64,000 bases of DNA from JBBIPZ01 sp037442505 [NCBI: Deltaproteobacteria bacterium] (GCA_037442505.1 JBBIPZ010000012.1:10118-74117); one strand, 5' to 3'; positions 46,977 through 56,015 are shown, numbered from the stretch's first letter. The notes: a model not told the origin generated them from the sequence alone. Made by a program: numbers and translations.

Positions 46977-47953
46977 AAAGTGTATTGAGTGGTATGAGAC
47001 CTACCGGTAAACTACATTTTGGCCATCTTCACGGAGTTTTAAAAAATTGGTTAAAGCTTCAGGATAATTATTCTTGTTACTTTTTTGCAGCTGATTGGCA
47101 TGCACTAACAAGTGAATACGAAGATACAGACAACATTAAATCTGATATTCACGAGATGTTTATAGATTGGCTTTCTGTGGGTATAGACCCGGCAAAATCT
47201 GTAATATTTGTCCAATCAAAGATAAAAGAACATGCTGAACTGTTTTTGTTGTTTTCGATGATTACACCGCTTTCGTGGTTGGAGAGAAATCCTACTTATA
47301 AAGAACAGTTACAGGAGATTAAAAACAAAGATTTGAGTACCTTTGGATTCTTAGGGTATCCTGTTCTTCAGGCAGCAGACATTTTAATTTACAAGGCGGC
47401 TTACGTCCCTGTAGGTATAGATCAGGTACCACATGTCGAGTTGACAAGAGAGATAGCAAGAAGGTTTAATTTTATATTTAAAAAATCGGTATTCCCGGAG
47501 CCTGAAGCACTGCTTACGGATATTCCTAAGCTTTTAGGAGTTGATGGCAGGAAGATGAGTAAAAGTTACAATAATGCTATTAATCTTTCTGACAAACCTG
47601 AAGTAGTGAAAAAAAAGATACTTACTATGATGACAGATCCTCACAGGATTAAGAGAACCGACCCCGGAGATCCAGAGTTATGTCCACTCTTTTTGTTCCA
47701 CAGGGTTTACTCATCTGAGGAAGAGCGTCTTGAAATTACAAAGGAGTGTAAACAAGCATTAATTGGATGCGTTGACTGTAAAAAACGGTTGTTGGCGAAG
47801 ATGGATGTAGAAATTGAGGCTTATTGGGAAAAGAGAAGACATTATGAGGCTAACCCGGAAATAGTTGAAGAGATAATAAGAAATGGCAATGAACTTGCCC
47901 GCAACAAAGCAAGAGAAACTATGGCAGAGGTTCTGGAAGTAGTTAAAATATGA
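46973..47953 (+). CDS. trpS: Tryptophanyl-tRNA synthetase
   Basis: A 326-residue class I synthetase charging tRNA-Trp. The HIGH-like motif is HFGHLHG near residue 17 (GMRPTGKLHFGH) and the KMSKS motif GRKMSKSYNN near residue 195. The tryptophan-binding PVLQAADILIYKA and PVGIDQVPHVELTREIARRFN segments (read in parts) are present. The ATG overlaps the M50 stop and the 3' end overlaps scpA by four bases. Confidence 0.97.
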   Translation: MKSVLSGMRPTGKLHFGHLHGVLKNWLKLQDNYSCYFFAADWHALTSEYEDTDNIKSDIHEMFIDWLSVGIDPAKSVIFVQSKIKEHAELFLLFSMITPLSWLERNPTYKEQLQEIKNKDLSTFGFLGYPVLQAADILIYKAAYVPVGIDQVPHVELTREIARRFNFIFKKSVFPEPEALLTDIPKLLGVDGRKMSKSYNNAINLSDKPEVVKKKILTMMTDPHRIKRTDPGDPELCPLFLFHRVYSSEEERLEITKECKQALIGCVDCKKRLLAKMDVEIEAYWEKRRHYEANPEIVEEIIRNGNELARNKARETMAEVLEVVKI

Positions 47954-48690
47954 GTGGCATTTCTGTAAAGTTAGAAACTTTTGAAGGTCCCTTAGACCTG
48001 CTTCTTCACCTTATAAAAAAAGAAAAGGTCGATATATACGACATACCTATTGCTGAGATTACACACCAGTATTTAGATTATCTTGATAAAATGAGGGAAC
48101 TTAATATTTTTATTGCTGCAGAGTTTCTTCTAATGGCTGCAACCCTTGTTTATATTAAATCAAAGATGCTTCTTCCCAAAAAGGTGGATATAGAGGGCGA
48201 AGTAGATACATTGGATACAAATCAGGAACAGGAAGACCCTCGAAAACCATTGGTGGAGAGGCTCATAGAGTATCAAAAAATTAAAGATATGATGTCTATT
48301 CTCGAAGGCGGAGACCTTTTATACAAGAGCTTTTTTCCACGAGGCTATACTGAGTTTAAGTTTGATTATTTCGATGGAGAGTTTGATGCGTACGAACTGG
48401 TTAAAGCCTTTTATGACCTTGTGAAAAAAATGCCTGAAGAGAAGTTTTTAAGTATCGAACTGGAGAAGCTTTCTATCGTAGATATGATGAATAACGTTGT
48501 GGAGTATCTGAAAAAGGAAAATAGGTTAAACTTTTTCGAGTATGCAAAACGTTTCAGAACAAAATTGGAACTAATAGTTTTTTTCCTTTCCTTATTGGAA
48601 CTGGCAAAGTTGAGAATGATTTATATAGCACAAAATGCCCTCTTTTCCGATTTGGTAATTGAACTAAGAGTTAGAGATATTGAAGATTAA
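47950..48690 (+). CDS. scpA: Segregation and condensation protein A
   Basis: A 246-residue kleisin subunit of the SMC-ScpAB condensin complex. It starts with VKLETFEGPLDLLLHLIKKEKVDIYDIP (read in parts), which binds the SMC head and neck, has EFLLMAATLVYIKSKMLLP in the N-terminal domain and a winged-helix C-terminus (VFFLSLLELAKLRMI). ATG overlaps the trpS stop. ScpB follows after 17 bases, the usual pairing. Confidence 0.95.
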   Translation: MSGISVKLETFEGPLDLLLHLIKKEKVDIYDIPIAEITHQYLDYLDKMRELNIFIAAEFLLMAATLVYIKSKMLLPKKVDIEGEVDTLDTNQEQEDPRKPLVERLIEYQKIKDMMSILEGGDLLYKSFFPRGYTEFKFDYFDGEFDAYELVKAFYDLVKKMPEEKFLSIELEKLSIVDMMNNVVEYLKKENRLNFFEYAKRFRTKLELIVFFLSLLELAKLRMIYIAQNALFSDLVIELRVRDIED

Positions 48691-48707
48691 TTTTTTAGAG
48701 GTTGGAG

Positions 48708-49304
48708 TTGAATAGATTAGAGTTAATGTCACTTATCGAAGCAATAATTTTCGCATCCGAACAGCCATTGGATGCAGAAAAAATCGCCAAAATTGTAGAT
48801 ATAGAAAAAGATAAAGTTATTGAAATTGTTGAAGAAATTAAGTCTTACTATGCCCTTAACGAAGTGAGAGGTATAGAGATTGCAGAGATAGCAAATGGTT
48901 ACTTTTTCAGAACCAAGCCCGTCCACGCCCCTTACATTAAAAAGATTGTTTTAGGTAGAGAAGCGCAGCTTTCAAGGTCTGCTTTGGAAACTTTATCAGT
49001 TATAGCGTTCAAACAACCGGTTACAAGGGCGGAGATAGAGCATTTGAGAGGCGTTGATTCAAGTAATGCTATTAGAACTTTGTTGGAAAAAAAACTTATC
49101 AAAATTGTTGGGAAAAAAGATGTGCCGGGAAAACCTCATGTTTATGGTACAACAAAAGAGTTTTTAAAAAGCTTTGGTTTGAAAGACCTTTCTCAATTGC
49201 CAAATTTAAAAGAGATCAAAGAACTTGAAAGGGAGCGAGAACCACAACTAAGGCTTATAGGAGATGATGAGTATGAAGATAAGACTTCAGAAGATATTGG
49301 CTGA
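48708..49304 (+). CDS. scpB: Segregation and condensation protein B
   Basis: A 198-residue dimeric partner of ScpA with two winged-helix domains. Features are SLIEAIIFASEQPLDAEKIAKI near the N-terminus, ALETLSVIAFKQPVTRAEIEHLRGVDSS (read in parts) and KPHVYGTTKEFLKSFGL. I prefer the TTG at 48708, five bases after GAGG, to a TTG six bases earlier that overlaps the ribosome site. The 3' end overlaps rluB by about 30 bases. Confidence 0.93.
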   Translation: MNRLELMSLIEAIIFASEQPLDAEKIAKIVDIEKDKVIEIVEEIKSYYALNEVRGIEIAEIANGYFFRTKPVHAPYIKKIVLGREAQLSRSALETLSVIAFKQPVTRAEIEHLRGVDSSNAIRTLLEKKLIKIVGKKDVPGKPHVYGTTKEFLKSFGLKDLSQLPNLKEIKELEREREPQLRLIGDDEYEDKTSEDIG

Positions 49305-50004
49305 TGCCGGAGTTGCATCAAGGAGAAAGGCAGAAGAGCTGATAAAAGAAGGCAGGGTGTCTGTAAATGGCAAAGTTGTTACTGAGATGGGTTTTAAGGC
49401 TTCGCCGTTTGAAGATCACATAAAGGTTGATGGCAAGTTAATAAAATTTTCTACTCAAAAAGCTGTTTACTTTATGTTAAATAAGCCAAAGAAGGTTATG
49501 TGCACCGTGGAAGATCCCGAAGGCAGGCAGACAGTTATTGATATAATACGTAACAGGATTAAAGAACGTGTCTGGCCTGTAGGGAGGTTAGATTACCATT
49601 CAGAAGGTTTGGTAATTCTCACAAATGATGGGGAACTTACCCTCAGATTGACTCATCCACGTTATAAAGTGCCCAAGGTCTACGAAGTTAAGGTGAAAGA
49701 CCTGCCTGCTGAAGAAAAGTTAGATAAACTTCGCAAAGGCGTTTATTTAGAAGATGGAAAAACTCAACCATGTGAGATTTATTTTCTAAAGACTACCAGG
49801 GAGAATTCAAGGTTTAAAGTTGTATTGAAAGAAGGTAAAAAACAACAGATAAGAAGAATGTTTATGAAGATTGGGCATCCAGTAATGAAGTTAAAACGCA
49901 TCGAATATGGTCCTTTAAAACTGGGTAAGCTGGCAATTGGTGATTTTCGTCCTCTTTCAGAAGAAGAGATACAAGAACTTAAAAAGGCTTGTAAATTATT
50001 ATAA
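49273..50004 (+). CDS. rluB: Ribosomal large-subunit pseudouridine synthase B-like
   Basis: A 243-residue RsuA/RluB-family enzyme that makes pseudouridine in 23S rRNA. An N-terminal S4 domain (RLQKILADAGVASRRKAEELI) precedes the catalytic domain with VGRLDYHSEGLVILTNDGEL near residue 102, where the aspartate of GRLD is catalytic. KQQIRRMF is also diagnostic. Three in-frame ATGs are close together; the one at 49273 is nine bases from GGAG. The 3' end overlaps the converging kinase gene by six bases. Confidence 0.94.
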   Translation: MKIRLQKILADAGVASRRKAEELIKEGRVSVNGKVVTEMGFKASPFEDHIKVDGKLIKFSTQKAVYFMLNKPKKVMCTVEDPEGRQTVIDIIRNRIKERVWPVGRLDYHSEGLVILTNDGELTLRLTHPRYKVPKVYEVKVKDLPAEEKLDKLRKGVYLEDGKTQPCEIYFLKTTRENSRFKVVLKEGKKQQIRRMFMKIGHPVMKLKRIEYGPLKLGKLAIGDFRPLSEEEIQELKKACKLL

Positions 50005-52026
50005 CTGGTCTATTTTGTTAAATTCAGCGGGCAGCTTTATTGTAAACTTAGTGCCGATACCTTTTATACTGTCAACTTGAATATTTCCGTAATGTAAATT
50101 AACGATCTCTCTTACCAAATATAGACCAATGCCAGCGCCTCTTGTGGTTTTGTTTGGACCTGCGTCTAACATATAAAATTTTTCGTAAATCTGGTTAAGC
50201 TGCTCTTCAGGGATACCCTTCCCATAATCTTTTATTATAAGGTATGCAACACTACCACTCAGCATAGTTGATATTTCTACTCGGCTATCCTGATGAGAGT
50301 ATTTAACGGCGTTAGAAAGCAGATGGTATATTGATTGGGATAAAAGCTCTGTATCTCCTTCAATGTAAATAGGCTGTTCAAAAAGATTTACTAAAAAAGT
50401 TATTCCTTTAAGGTCAGCCTCAGGTTTGATTTCGTTGATGCAGGTTTGCACCAGCTCGTTAAGCTCTATTCTGGAACGCTTTATTTTGAAAATTGTGGGA
50501 ATGTTTTCAAATTTACTGATTGTCAACAGATTATCAATTAAACGAGTTAATTTATTTACTTCATTCAACATATTGTTCAAGATATTTTTTTTGCTAACCT
50601 CGTCCTTTAGCACGTCTCCACAGAGTATTTCGTTAAAGCCCTTTACAATTGTTAAAGGCGTTCTAAGTTCATGAGAAATATTCGCCATATAGTTTTGGCG
50701 CCAGATATTTAGTTCTTTTAACTTGCGATAACGCATAGCGTTTTCGAGCGCAACACTTCCAAAGCTGACGAGCGATTGGAAAAGGTCAGCAGAAAATTCT
50801 TTAAAATCCCCTTTCATTTTTAGAAAAATTAACGTTCCAAGGCAATGATTCCTATACTTAATTGTGTGAACAATAGCTTTGTTGGGTTGGTATCCTACAC
50901 CATCGACTATAAAACTTAATTTTTCCTCAATCTCAGCAGGTTTATTTATAACTAATGGAGTAATACTATCAAGTGAACATCTGCTCGCGAGAAAACTTGA
51001 TATATAATTGTTTCCAACCGTTAACTTTTTGTTGAGCCCCACAACGTCTTTGAGAATCAGACTACTTGGCTCATTGTCTTTAAACAAAAATAACAAGGCT
51101 GTATCTGGTCCTACAAATTCGCCAAGCTCATTCAACATTTTGTTTACAACATCTTCTAACTCAATTTCTGACGATATAGCCCTTGCAAAATTATTTACTG
51201 ATGTGAGGGCAGAAATTTTTTGTGATAGTTCTGTTACATCTTCCAGAACGATTAATACACCATGCTCTATCGAAGTCGTCTTAAGTGCATTAATATGAAT
51301 TGAATAAAATTTTAAGCCCAGTTCCATGCAAAAGTTAAACGAAAAATCATCATTGTTTGTGATATATTCGGGGGTTGGAAAGTAATCCTTTATGTCGGAA
51401 TGTTTTCCGTTTAGCCCTAAAACTTTAAATAGGTTGTACCCGACTATTTCTGTTTCCTTTTTATTAAGAAAATTAATAGCTGCTTGATTTGCGAAAAATA
51501 TCTTGTATTCGTGGTCGCATTCTATTACACCCTCGGACATGCTACTTAAAATCTTTGAAAGATGATTTTCAATCTCTATAAACTCTTTTGTCATCTCGCG
51601 GGGATAAATTTTATCGACACCAATAACCTTCTCTTTTAGGTCCGCTGTATCAGCACCTGAATCATATTGTTTAAGAACAAATAAAAGGTCGGAGATAAAG
51701 TTTTGAACAGGACTTTTTGCCACATAGGCATCCGCATTTATCTCCTTTACTTTGGCAGACGCCTCGATAGCCACTCCTGTTAATATAATAACTGGTGTAT
51801 GCTTAGAATTTGGTAAGTTTTTAAGATAGCTACAAAGCCTCATGCCGTCAATCTTTGGCATGACGTGATCTACAAAGATATAATCAAAATGATGATTTTT
51901 AACAGCATCCAGTGCTTGCAACGGGTCATTAAAAGTAAAAACTAAATAACCTTCTGCTTCGAGAGACTTTTTTATCACCTCTAAAAAGAACGGATTATTA
52001 TCAACAACAAGTATCTTTTTCGACAT
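49999..52026 (-). CDS. Hybrid histidine kinase: receiver-PAS-GAF-HisKA-HATPase
   Basis: A 675-residue soluble sensor kinase. An N-terminal receiver (residues 1-120) has intact residues: VVDNNP, the acceptor aspartate in IFVDHVMP near residue 53 and lysine in VAKSP near residue 105. A PAS domain (about 160-275), a GAF-like domain (about 280-425), HisKA with ISHELRTPL near residue 450 and a HATPase (NAVKYS, KDYGKGIPEEQ, GAGIGLYLVREIV) follow. There are no membrane helices. An N-terminal receiver suggests it is itself controlled by another kinase. It is monocistronic, reads from a leaderless-type promoter and converges on rluB. Confidence 0.93.
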   Translation of the reverse strand: MSKKILVVDNNPFFLEVIKKSLEAEGYLVFTFNDPLQALDAVKNHHFDYIFVDHVMPKIDGMRLCSYLKNLPNSKHTPVIILTGVAIEASAKVKEINADAYVAKSPVQNFISDLLFVLKQYDSGADTADLKEKVIGVDKIYPREMTKEFIEIENHLSKILSSMSEGVIECDHEYKIFFANQAAINFLNKKETEIVGYNLFKVLGLNGKHSDIKDYFPTPEYITNNDDFSFNFCMELGLKFYSIHINALKTTSIEHGVLIVLEDVTELSQKISALTSVNNFARAISSEIELEDVVNKMLNELGEFVGPDTALLFLFKDNEPSSLILKDVVGLNKKLTVGNNYISSFLASRCSLDSITPLVINKPAEIEEKLSFIVDGVGYQPNKAIVHTIKYRNHCLGTLIFLKMKGDFKEFSADLFQSLVSFGSVALENAMRYRKLKELNIWRQNYMANISHELRTPLTIVKGFNEILCGDVLKDEVSKKNILNNMLNEVNKLTRLIDNLLTISKFENIPTIFKIKRSRIELNELVQTCINEIKPEADLKGITFLVNLFEQPIYIEGDTELLSQSIYHLLSNAVKYSHQDSRVEISTMLSGSVAYLIIKDYGKGIPEEQLNQIYEKFYMLDAGPNKTTRGAGIGLYLVREIVNLHYGNIQVDSIKGIGTKFTIKLPAEFNKIDQL

Positions 52027-52033
52027 TAATTAT

Positions 52034-52061
52034 ATTTTACTTTTTTTTATTAACTTAGCAA
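52034..52061 (-). promoter_or_regulatory. Leaderless-type promoter of the hybrid kinase gene
   Basis: On the minus strand: TTGCTA at 52061-52056, 16 bases, TAAAAT at 52039-52034, then exactly seven bases to the ATG at 52026. No ribosome-binding site. Confidence 0.65.
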
Positions 52062-52073
52062 GCAAATAATAAA

Positions 52074-53078
52074 TCAACATATTCGCGGCAGAATTTCTCC
52101 CAACGGCATGTCGAGAACAGTTCTGCCACCAAATGATGTCTCCAATACAACTATCGGCTTATCTTTTCCTACCACTTCCCCTATAACTGCAACATCCTTA
52201 GAAACATCAAATTTCTTTAGTATTGAAACAGCTTCATCTGCCTGACTTTCATTAAACACCATAACCATCCTGCCTTCACATGCAAGGCTGTATATATCAA
52301 AGCCATAAATTTCGCATATGGCTTTAACTTTTTCGTTAACAGGAATATTTTCTTCTGAAATAGCGATTTTTATTTTGCCTGTTATAGAGAGCTCGTTTAA
52401 TACTGTAGCCGCCCCCCCACGTGTTACATCCCTTATAAACTTTGGATTTATACCTGCATCAAACAATGCTTTTACTATGTCCCATAAAGGAGCAACATCA
52501 GAATTCACAACGCCATCAAAATTTATCGTTCCTTTTGCCTTTAAAACCGCAACAGAGTGTTCTCCGAGAGGTCCAGTCAAAATTATCTTATCACCTACAT
52601 TATAATCACTAAGGGGTAGTTTGTAGTTGCAATATCTTTTACCAATGCCAGTAATGTTAATATGTATGCCTTCCATCTTGCCTTTTTCTACTATTTTTGT
52701 ATCCCCGGTAACGAGTTTAACATTATATTTTTCAGCTAACTTTTTTATTTCATCAAGGATTTTTATAACAGTTTCGTAATCAAAACCTTCTTCTATAACA
52801 AGTGCCATAGTCATATACATTGGTTCAGCAGCCATCGATGCAAGGTCATTTATCATTCCACAAAAAGCAAGAACACCAATATTTCCACCGTCAAAATATG
52901 GGGGATAAACAGTAAAAGTGTCTGTAGTGATAACCAACTCATTTTCAATGTTTGCACCATCAGCAAGAACAACAAGCGAATCATTAGAAAATCGAGACAC
53001 GATCTCGTTATTAATAAAATGAAAACTTTTTCTGCCTCCACTGCCTAAACTTAACGTTACTTTACTCAAATTTGCCAC
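52074..53078 (-). CDS. hypE: Hydrogenase maturation protein HypE
   Basis: Dehydrates the carbamoyl group on its C-terminal cysteine to give the cyanide ligand of the NiFe site. The 334-residue AIR-synthase-fold protein starts with TLSLGSGGRKSFHFI, has ITTDTFTVYPPYFDGGNIG, LVTGDTKIVEKGK and DVTRGGAATVLNE, and ends in the required PRIC. It overlaps hypD by 17 bases and is third in a hypC-hypD-hypE operon. hypA, hypB and hypF are not in the window. Confidence 0.97.
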   Translation of the reverse strand: MANLSKVTLSLGSGGRKSFHFINNEIVSRFSNDSLVVLADGANIENELVITTDTFTVYPPYFDGGNIGVLAFCGMINDLASMAAEPMYMTMALVIEEGFDYETVIKILDEIKKLAEKYNVKLVTGDTKIVEKGKMEGIHINITGIGKRYCNYKLPLSDYNVGDKIILTGPLGEHSVAVLKAKGTINFDGVVNSDVAPLWDIVKALFDAGINPKFIRDVTRGGAATVLNELSITGKIKIAISEENIPVNEKVKAICEIYGFDIYSLACEGRMVMVFNESQADEAVSILKKFDVSKDVAVIGEVVGKDKPIVVLETSFGGRTVLDMPLGEILPRIC

Positions 53079-54165
53079 TCCATTTATAATATGCCAAACA
53101 CGTACCCTCGTGGGAGACCATACACGGGCCTATTGGATTATCTGGATTGCAGGTCTTTCTGAACAAGGGGCACTGTTCTGGAGAAAACTTGCCTATTAAC
53201 ACATCTCCACATTTACAAGCACTGTTTTTTTGTTTGAAACCATCCTTTGGTATATCAAACCTAACACGAGCGTTATAATCACTATAGGCATCTCGAATCT
53301 CGTATCCACCATCTTTAACAATACCAATGCCTCTCCAGGGCGCATCTTTTAGATAAAACAGTTCTTCAACCTTCTTCAGCATTTTAGTATTGCCTTTTTC
53401 GTCAACTGCACGTTTATATGCACATCTAATATCAATGTCTTTTTTTTCAATCATATCAACAAGTTCTAAAATACCCAGGAGTATATCAAGAGGTTCAAAG
53501 CCAACTACCACAGCGGGGATTCCAAAACTTTTTACGGCGGAAAAATAATCCCAGCCAACTACTGCGGAGACGTGTCCTGGAAGAATCACCCCATCAGCGT
53601 AAAGTGTGCCAAAACTTCCCAGTGCTTGTAAAACTGACCGTGTATTTTTATGAAACGACAAAAATGTTAAATTTTTTAACGATTTTTTCGTTGCAAAGTC
53701 AATTGCAGCTGCTGTTGCTGGAATGGTCGTTTCAAATCCGACGCCTAAAAACACCCATTGTTTATCTGGATATTTTTCAGCTATAGAAATAGCTTCAAGA
53801 GCAGAATAAACAATTTCAATGCTATAACCATCAGAGCGGTAATCTGCAAGACTCTTTCCTGAAACAGGAACTTTTAGCAAATCTCCATAAAGAATCATCC
53901 CCGCATTATGATGTTCAATTAGATAAGCTGCCTCAAAAAGTTCTTCTTCAGCAGTAACACATACTGGACATCCCGGACCAGCAATAAAGTTTATCCTGGG
54001 ACTGAAGGCATAACGAAATCCATACTGAAAGATGTTGTGTGTGTGAGTTCCACAAAACTCCATCAGTCTTAAATTGTTGTTAAAGTATTGAAGACGCTCT
54101 TTAATCTTATTAAAAATAGTCTTTGAAATATCTTTTTGTTTGAAGAATTCAGGATTAAACGACAT
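53062..54165 (-). CDS. hypD: Hydrogenase maturation protein HypD
   Basis: Iron-sulfur scaffold on which Fe(CN)2CO is assembled with HypC. The 367-residue protein has the cysteine motifs EFCGTHTHNIFQYG near residue 38, GPGCPVCVTAEEE near residue 65 and a C-terminal cluster region with ACKCGDVLIGKFSPEQC and CMVSHEGTC. VGFETTIPATAAAI is also typical. It lies two bases after hypC. Confidence 0.97.
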   Translation of the reverse strand: MSFNPEFFKQKDISKTIFNKIKERLQYFNNNLRLMEFCGTHTHNIFQYGFRYAFSPRINFIAGPGCPVCVTAEEELFEAAYLIEHHNAGMILYGDLLKVPVSGKSLADYRSDGYSIEIVYSALEAISIAEKYPDKQWVFLGVGFETTIPATAAAIDFATKKSLKNLTFLSFHKNTRSVLQALGSFGTLYADGVILPGHVSAVVGWDYFSAVKSFGIPAVVVGFEPLDILLGILELVDMIEKKDIDIRCAYKRAVDEKGNTKMLKKVEELFYLKDAPWRGIGIVKDGGYEIRDAYSDYNARVRFDIPKDGFKQKNSACKCGDVLIGKFSPEQCPLFRKTCNPDNPIGPCMVSHEGTCLAYYKWSGKFE

Positions 54166-54167
54166 TG

Positions 54168-54395
54168 TTATGACAACTCTCCATCAATTAACAACTTCAA
54201 CTCTTTAAGGATTTCTTCAGATTCGTTATCTTTAAGACGCTTGATAGCCATCCCGGCATGAACAAGCAGGTAATCTCCAACAGATGGTTTATCGTCAAGA
54301 AAACCAATGAAACAGGTTTTGGATACACCATTTAGCTCTACAGTGCAAAAATCATCGCTAATATTTACAACTTTCATTGGAATTGCTAAACACAT
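54168..54395 (-). CDS. hypC: Hydrogenase maturation chaperone HypC
   Basis: A 75-residue chaperone that carries the Fe(CN)2CO unit through its N-terminal cysteine. The start must be the ATG at 54395, because the essential cysteine is then residue 2 (MCLAIPMKV); an ATG nine bases upstream would hide it. VHAGMAIKRL near residue 46 is also diagnostic. The ATG lies seven bases after a perfect TATAAT, so the message looks leaderless. Confidence 0.95.
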   Translation of the reverse strand: MCLAIPMKVVNISDDFCTVELNGVSKTCFIGFLDDKPSVGDYLLVHAGMAIKRLKDNESEEILKELKLLIDGELS

Positions 54396-54402
54396 CGTAT
54401 AC

Positions 54403-54431
54403 ATTATAGAAAAGTTTAGTCACTTATTCAA
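54403..54431 (-). promoter_or_regulatory. Leaderless promoter of hypCDE
   Basis: On the minus strand: TTGAAT at 54431-54426, 17 bases, TATAAT at 54408-54403, then seven bases to the functionally required ATG. No Shine-Dalgarno sequence fits between. Confidence 0.75.
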
Positions 54432-54462
54432 ACGAAATTTGGAGAATTAAAGAACTATTTTG

Positions 54463-54948
54463 CTATTGTCTGTAATTCACAAACTGCAAAGGAACTTTAA
54501 AGTCTAATGATTTTAGGTGGGCTATAACTGCCTGTAAGTCATCTATTTTCTTACCTGACACTCTTAATTCATCACCCATAATCTGAGTTTGAACTTTTAG
54601 CCCGGTTTCCTTTATCTTCTTGTTAAGTTCCTTCATCTCTTCCTGTGTCAAGCCCTGTTTTATAGTAAACTTTTGTCTAACAGTGTCACCGGATGCCTTT
54701 TCTATTTTACCGGCAGAAAGAGCCTTTAAAGAAACGTTGCGTTTAACCATCTTAGATTCAAGTATTTCGACAACAGAGTTAAGCTTAAACTCATCGTCAG
54801 CGATAATTTCTATCGCATCCTTGAGCAAAGTTATTGAAGATTTCGAATTGCGGAAATCGTAACGTGTTTCGATCTCCTTCTTTGCCTGATTAACAGCATT
54901 GTCAACTTCCTGCATATCTACCTTAGAAACAATGTCAAAACTTGGCAT
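54463..54948 (-). CDS. yajQ: YajQ family nucleotide-binding protein
   Basis: A 161-residue DUF520 protein; members bind nucleotides and cyclic-di-GMP. The start MPSFDIVSKVDMQEVDNAV (ATG at 54948) is the family N-terminus; an upstream in-frame TTG is really part of the promoter -35 box. ETRYDFRNSKS, KQGLTQEEMKELNKKIK and IMGDELRVSGKKIDDLQ are typical (the last near the C-terminus). It is a single gene between hypC and a divergent exported-protein gene. Confidence 0.95.
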   Translation of the reverse strand: MPSFDIVSKVDMQEVDNAVNQAKKEIETRYDFRNSKSSITLLKDAIEIIADDEFKLNSVVEILESKMVKRNVSLKALSAGKIEKASGDTVRQKFTIKQGLTQEEMKELNKKIKETGLKVQTQIMGDELRVSGKKIDDLQAVIAHLKSLDFKVPLQFVNYRQ

Positions 54949-54955
54949 GAAATAA

Positions 54956-54984
54956 TTTATACCAAAAACGGTGGTTTTTATCAA
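54956..54984 (-). promoter_or_regulatory. Leaderless promoter of yajQ
   Basis: On the minus strand: TTGATA at 54984-54979, 17 bases, TATAAA at 54961-54956, then seven bases to the ATG at 54948. Same geometry as the hypC promoter. Confidence 0.72.
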
Positions 54985-55053
54985 TAAGAAAGTTGCTTTT
55001 ATGGTGTTACAGTTCCTTTAGTAGTGACATATGCAAATAAGTATTTTTTTGTC

Positions 55054-55082
55054 TTGATTTAAAGCTTAAAAAAAATTAAACT
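55054..55082 (+). promoter_or_regulatory. Promoter with normal leader before DUF4350-like gene
   Basis: TTGATT at 55054-55059, 17 bases, TAAACT at 55077-55082. Here the ATG is 27 bases downstream and a full AAGGAGG site is at 55099-55105, so this gene uses conventional initiation, in contrast to yajQ on the other strand. Confidence 0.6.
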
Positions 55083-55109
55083 TTAAATGTTACATATCAA
55101 GGAGGCTAT

Positions 55110-55862
55110 ATGTTGAGAAAAGTTTTATTTTTATCTCTAATGATGACGTTATTTTTTTGTCTATCTAAGGCACAGGCGCAGGTAGTTTTGTTTGACGAAG
55201 GACATGGACAGGCGTTTTTAATTTCTAAGGAAGGCGCACTTCACCTGTCCCAGTTAGCCAGAACGTTAAAAAATGAAGGGCTCGAAGTTCGTTCCATAAA
55301 AGACACCTTTAATTTAGAACAACTTTCTACAGCGAAAGCATTAATTATTTCAGGTCCATTCAAGCCAATCACAGAACGGGAAATTAATATACTGAAAGAT
55401 TATGTTAATTCTGGCGGTATACTAATCGTAATGCTGCATATTTCTCAACCAGCCCAGAAACTGTTTCAGAGCTTTAGTATAAGCATAACTAACGGAGCTA
55501 TTTCTGAATTAGAAAATCTGGCAGACAATAAAAAAACAGACTTTTATGTTAAAACATTAACAGAACATCCTCTGACAACAAATTTGACCAATTTTGCAGT
55601 ATATGGGTGCTGGGGCTTGATTTCTGATAATAAAGATGTCTCTATGATTGCATCAACAAGCGCTAATTCATGGTTAGACCTTAACATAAACGGTGTCCCT
55701 GACAATTATGAACCTAAGGGGCCATTTGGAATTATTGCAACGGGTAATTCTGGAAAAGGTAGTTTTATCTTTTTTGCAGATGACGCAATATTTCAAAACA
55801 ATTTTCTTAAGGGGTCAAACCAAAAATTAGCGGAAAACCTGGCAAAGTATATAAAAAGATAG
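55110..55862 (+). CDS. Exported DUF4350-like protein
   Basis: A 250-residue protein with a signal peptide (about residues 1-24). The mature part has a glutamine-amidotransferase-like or Rossmann-like fold: LFDEGHGQAF near the start, ALIISGPFKPI, LKDYVNSGGILIVMLH and a C-terminal GSFIFFADDAIFQNNFL, as in DUF4350 proteins. Such proteins often accompany MoxR/DUF58 systems, but none is next to it here. No catalytic triad can be assigned. A strong AAGGAGG site precedes the ATG. Confidence 0.75.
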   Translation: MLRKVLFLSLMMTLFFCLSKAQAQVVLFDEGHGQAFLISKEGALHLSQLARTLKNEGLEVRSIKDTFNLEQLSTAKALIISGPFKPITEREINILKDYVNSGGILIVMLHISQPAQKLFQSFSISITNGAISELENLADNKKTDFYVKTLTEHPLTTNLTNFAVYGCWGLISDNKDVSMIASTSANSWLDLNINGVPDNYEPKGPFGIIATGNSGKGSFIFFADDAIFQNNFLKGSNQKLAENLAKYIKR

Positions 55863-55980
55863 TTGTTAGGTGCAGAAAATGACAAAAAATGCTAACGATG
55901 TTTAATGAAGAACACTAAGGATATATTAAAAGAAAATATCAAGAACTAATTTTTAACATGATGTTTTTCTCACAAAAGTG

Positions 55981-56009
55981 TTGATATAGTTATTTTAACC
56001 ATCTAAAAT
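55981..56009 (+). promoter_or_regulatory. Leaderless promoter of Pif1-like helicase gene
   Basis: TTGATA at 55981-55986, 17 bases, TAAAAT at 56004-56009, then six bases to the ATG at 56016. No ribosome-binding site. Confidence 0.72.
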
Positions 56010-56015
56010 GAAACT

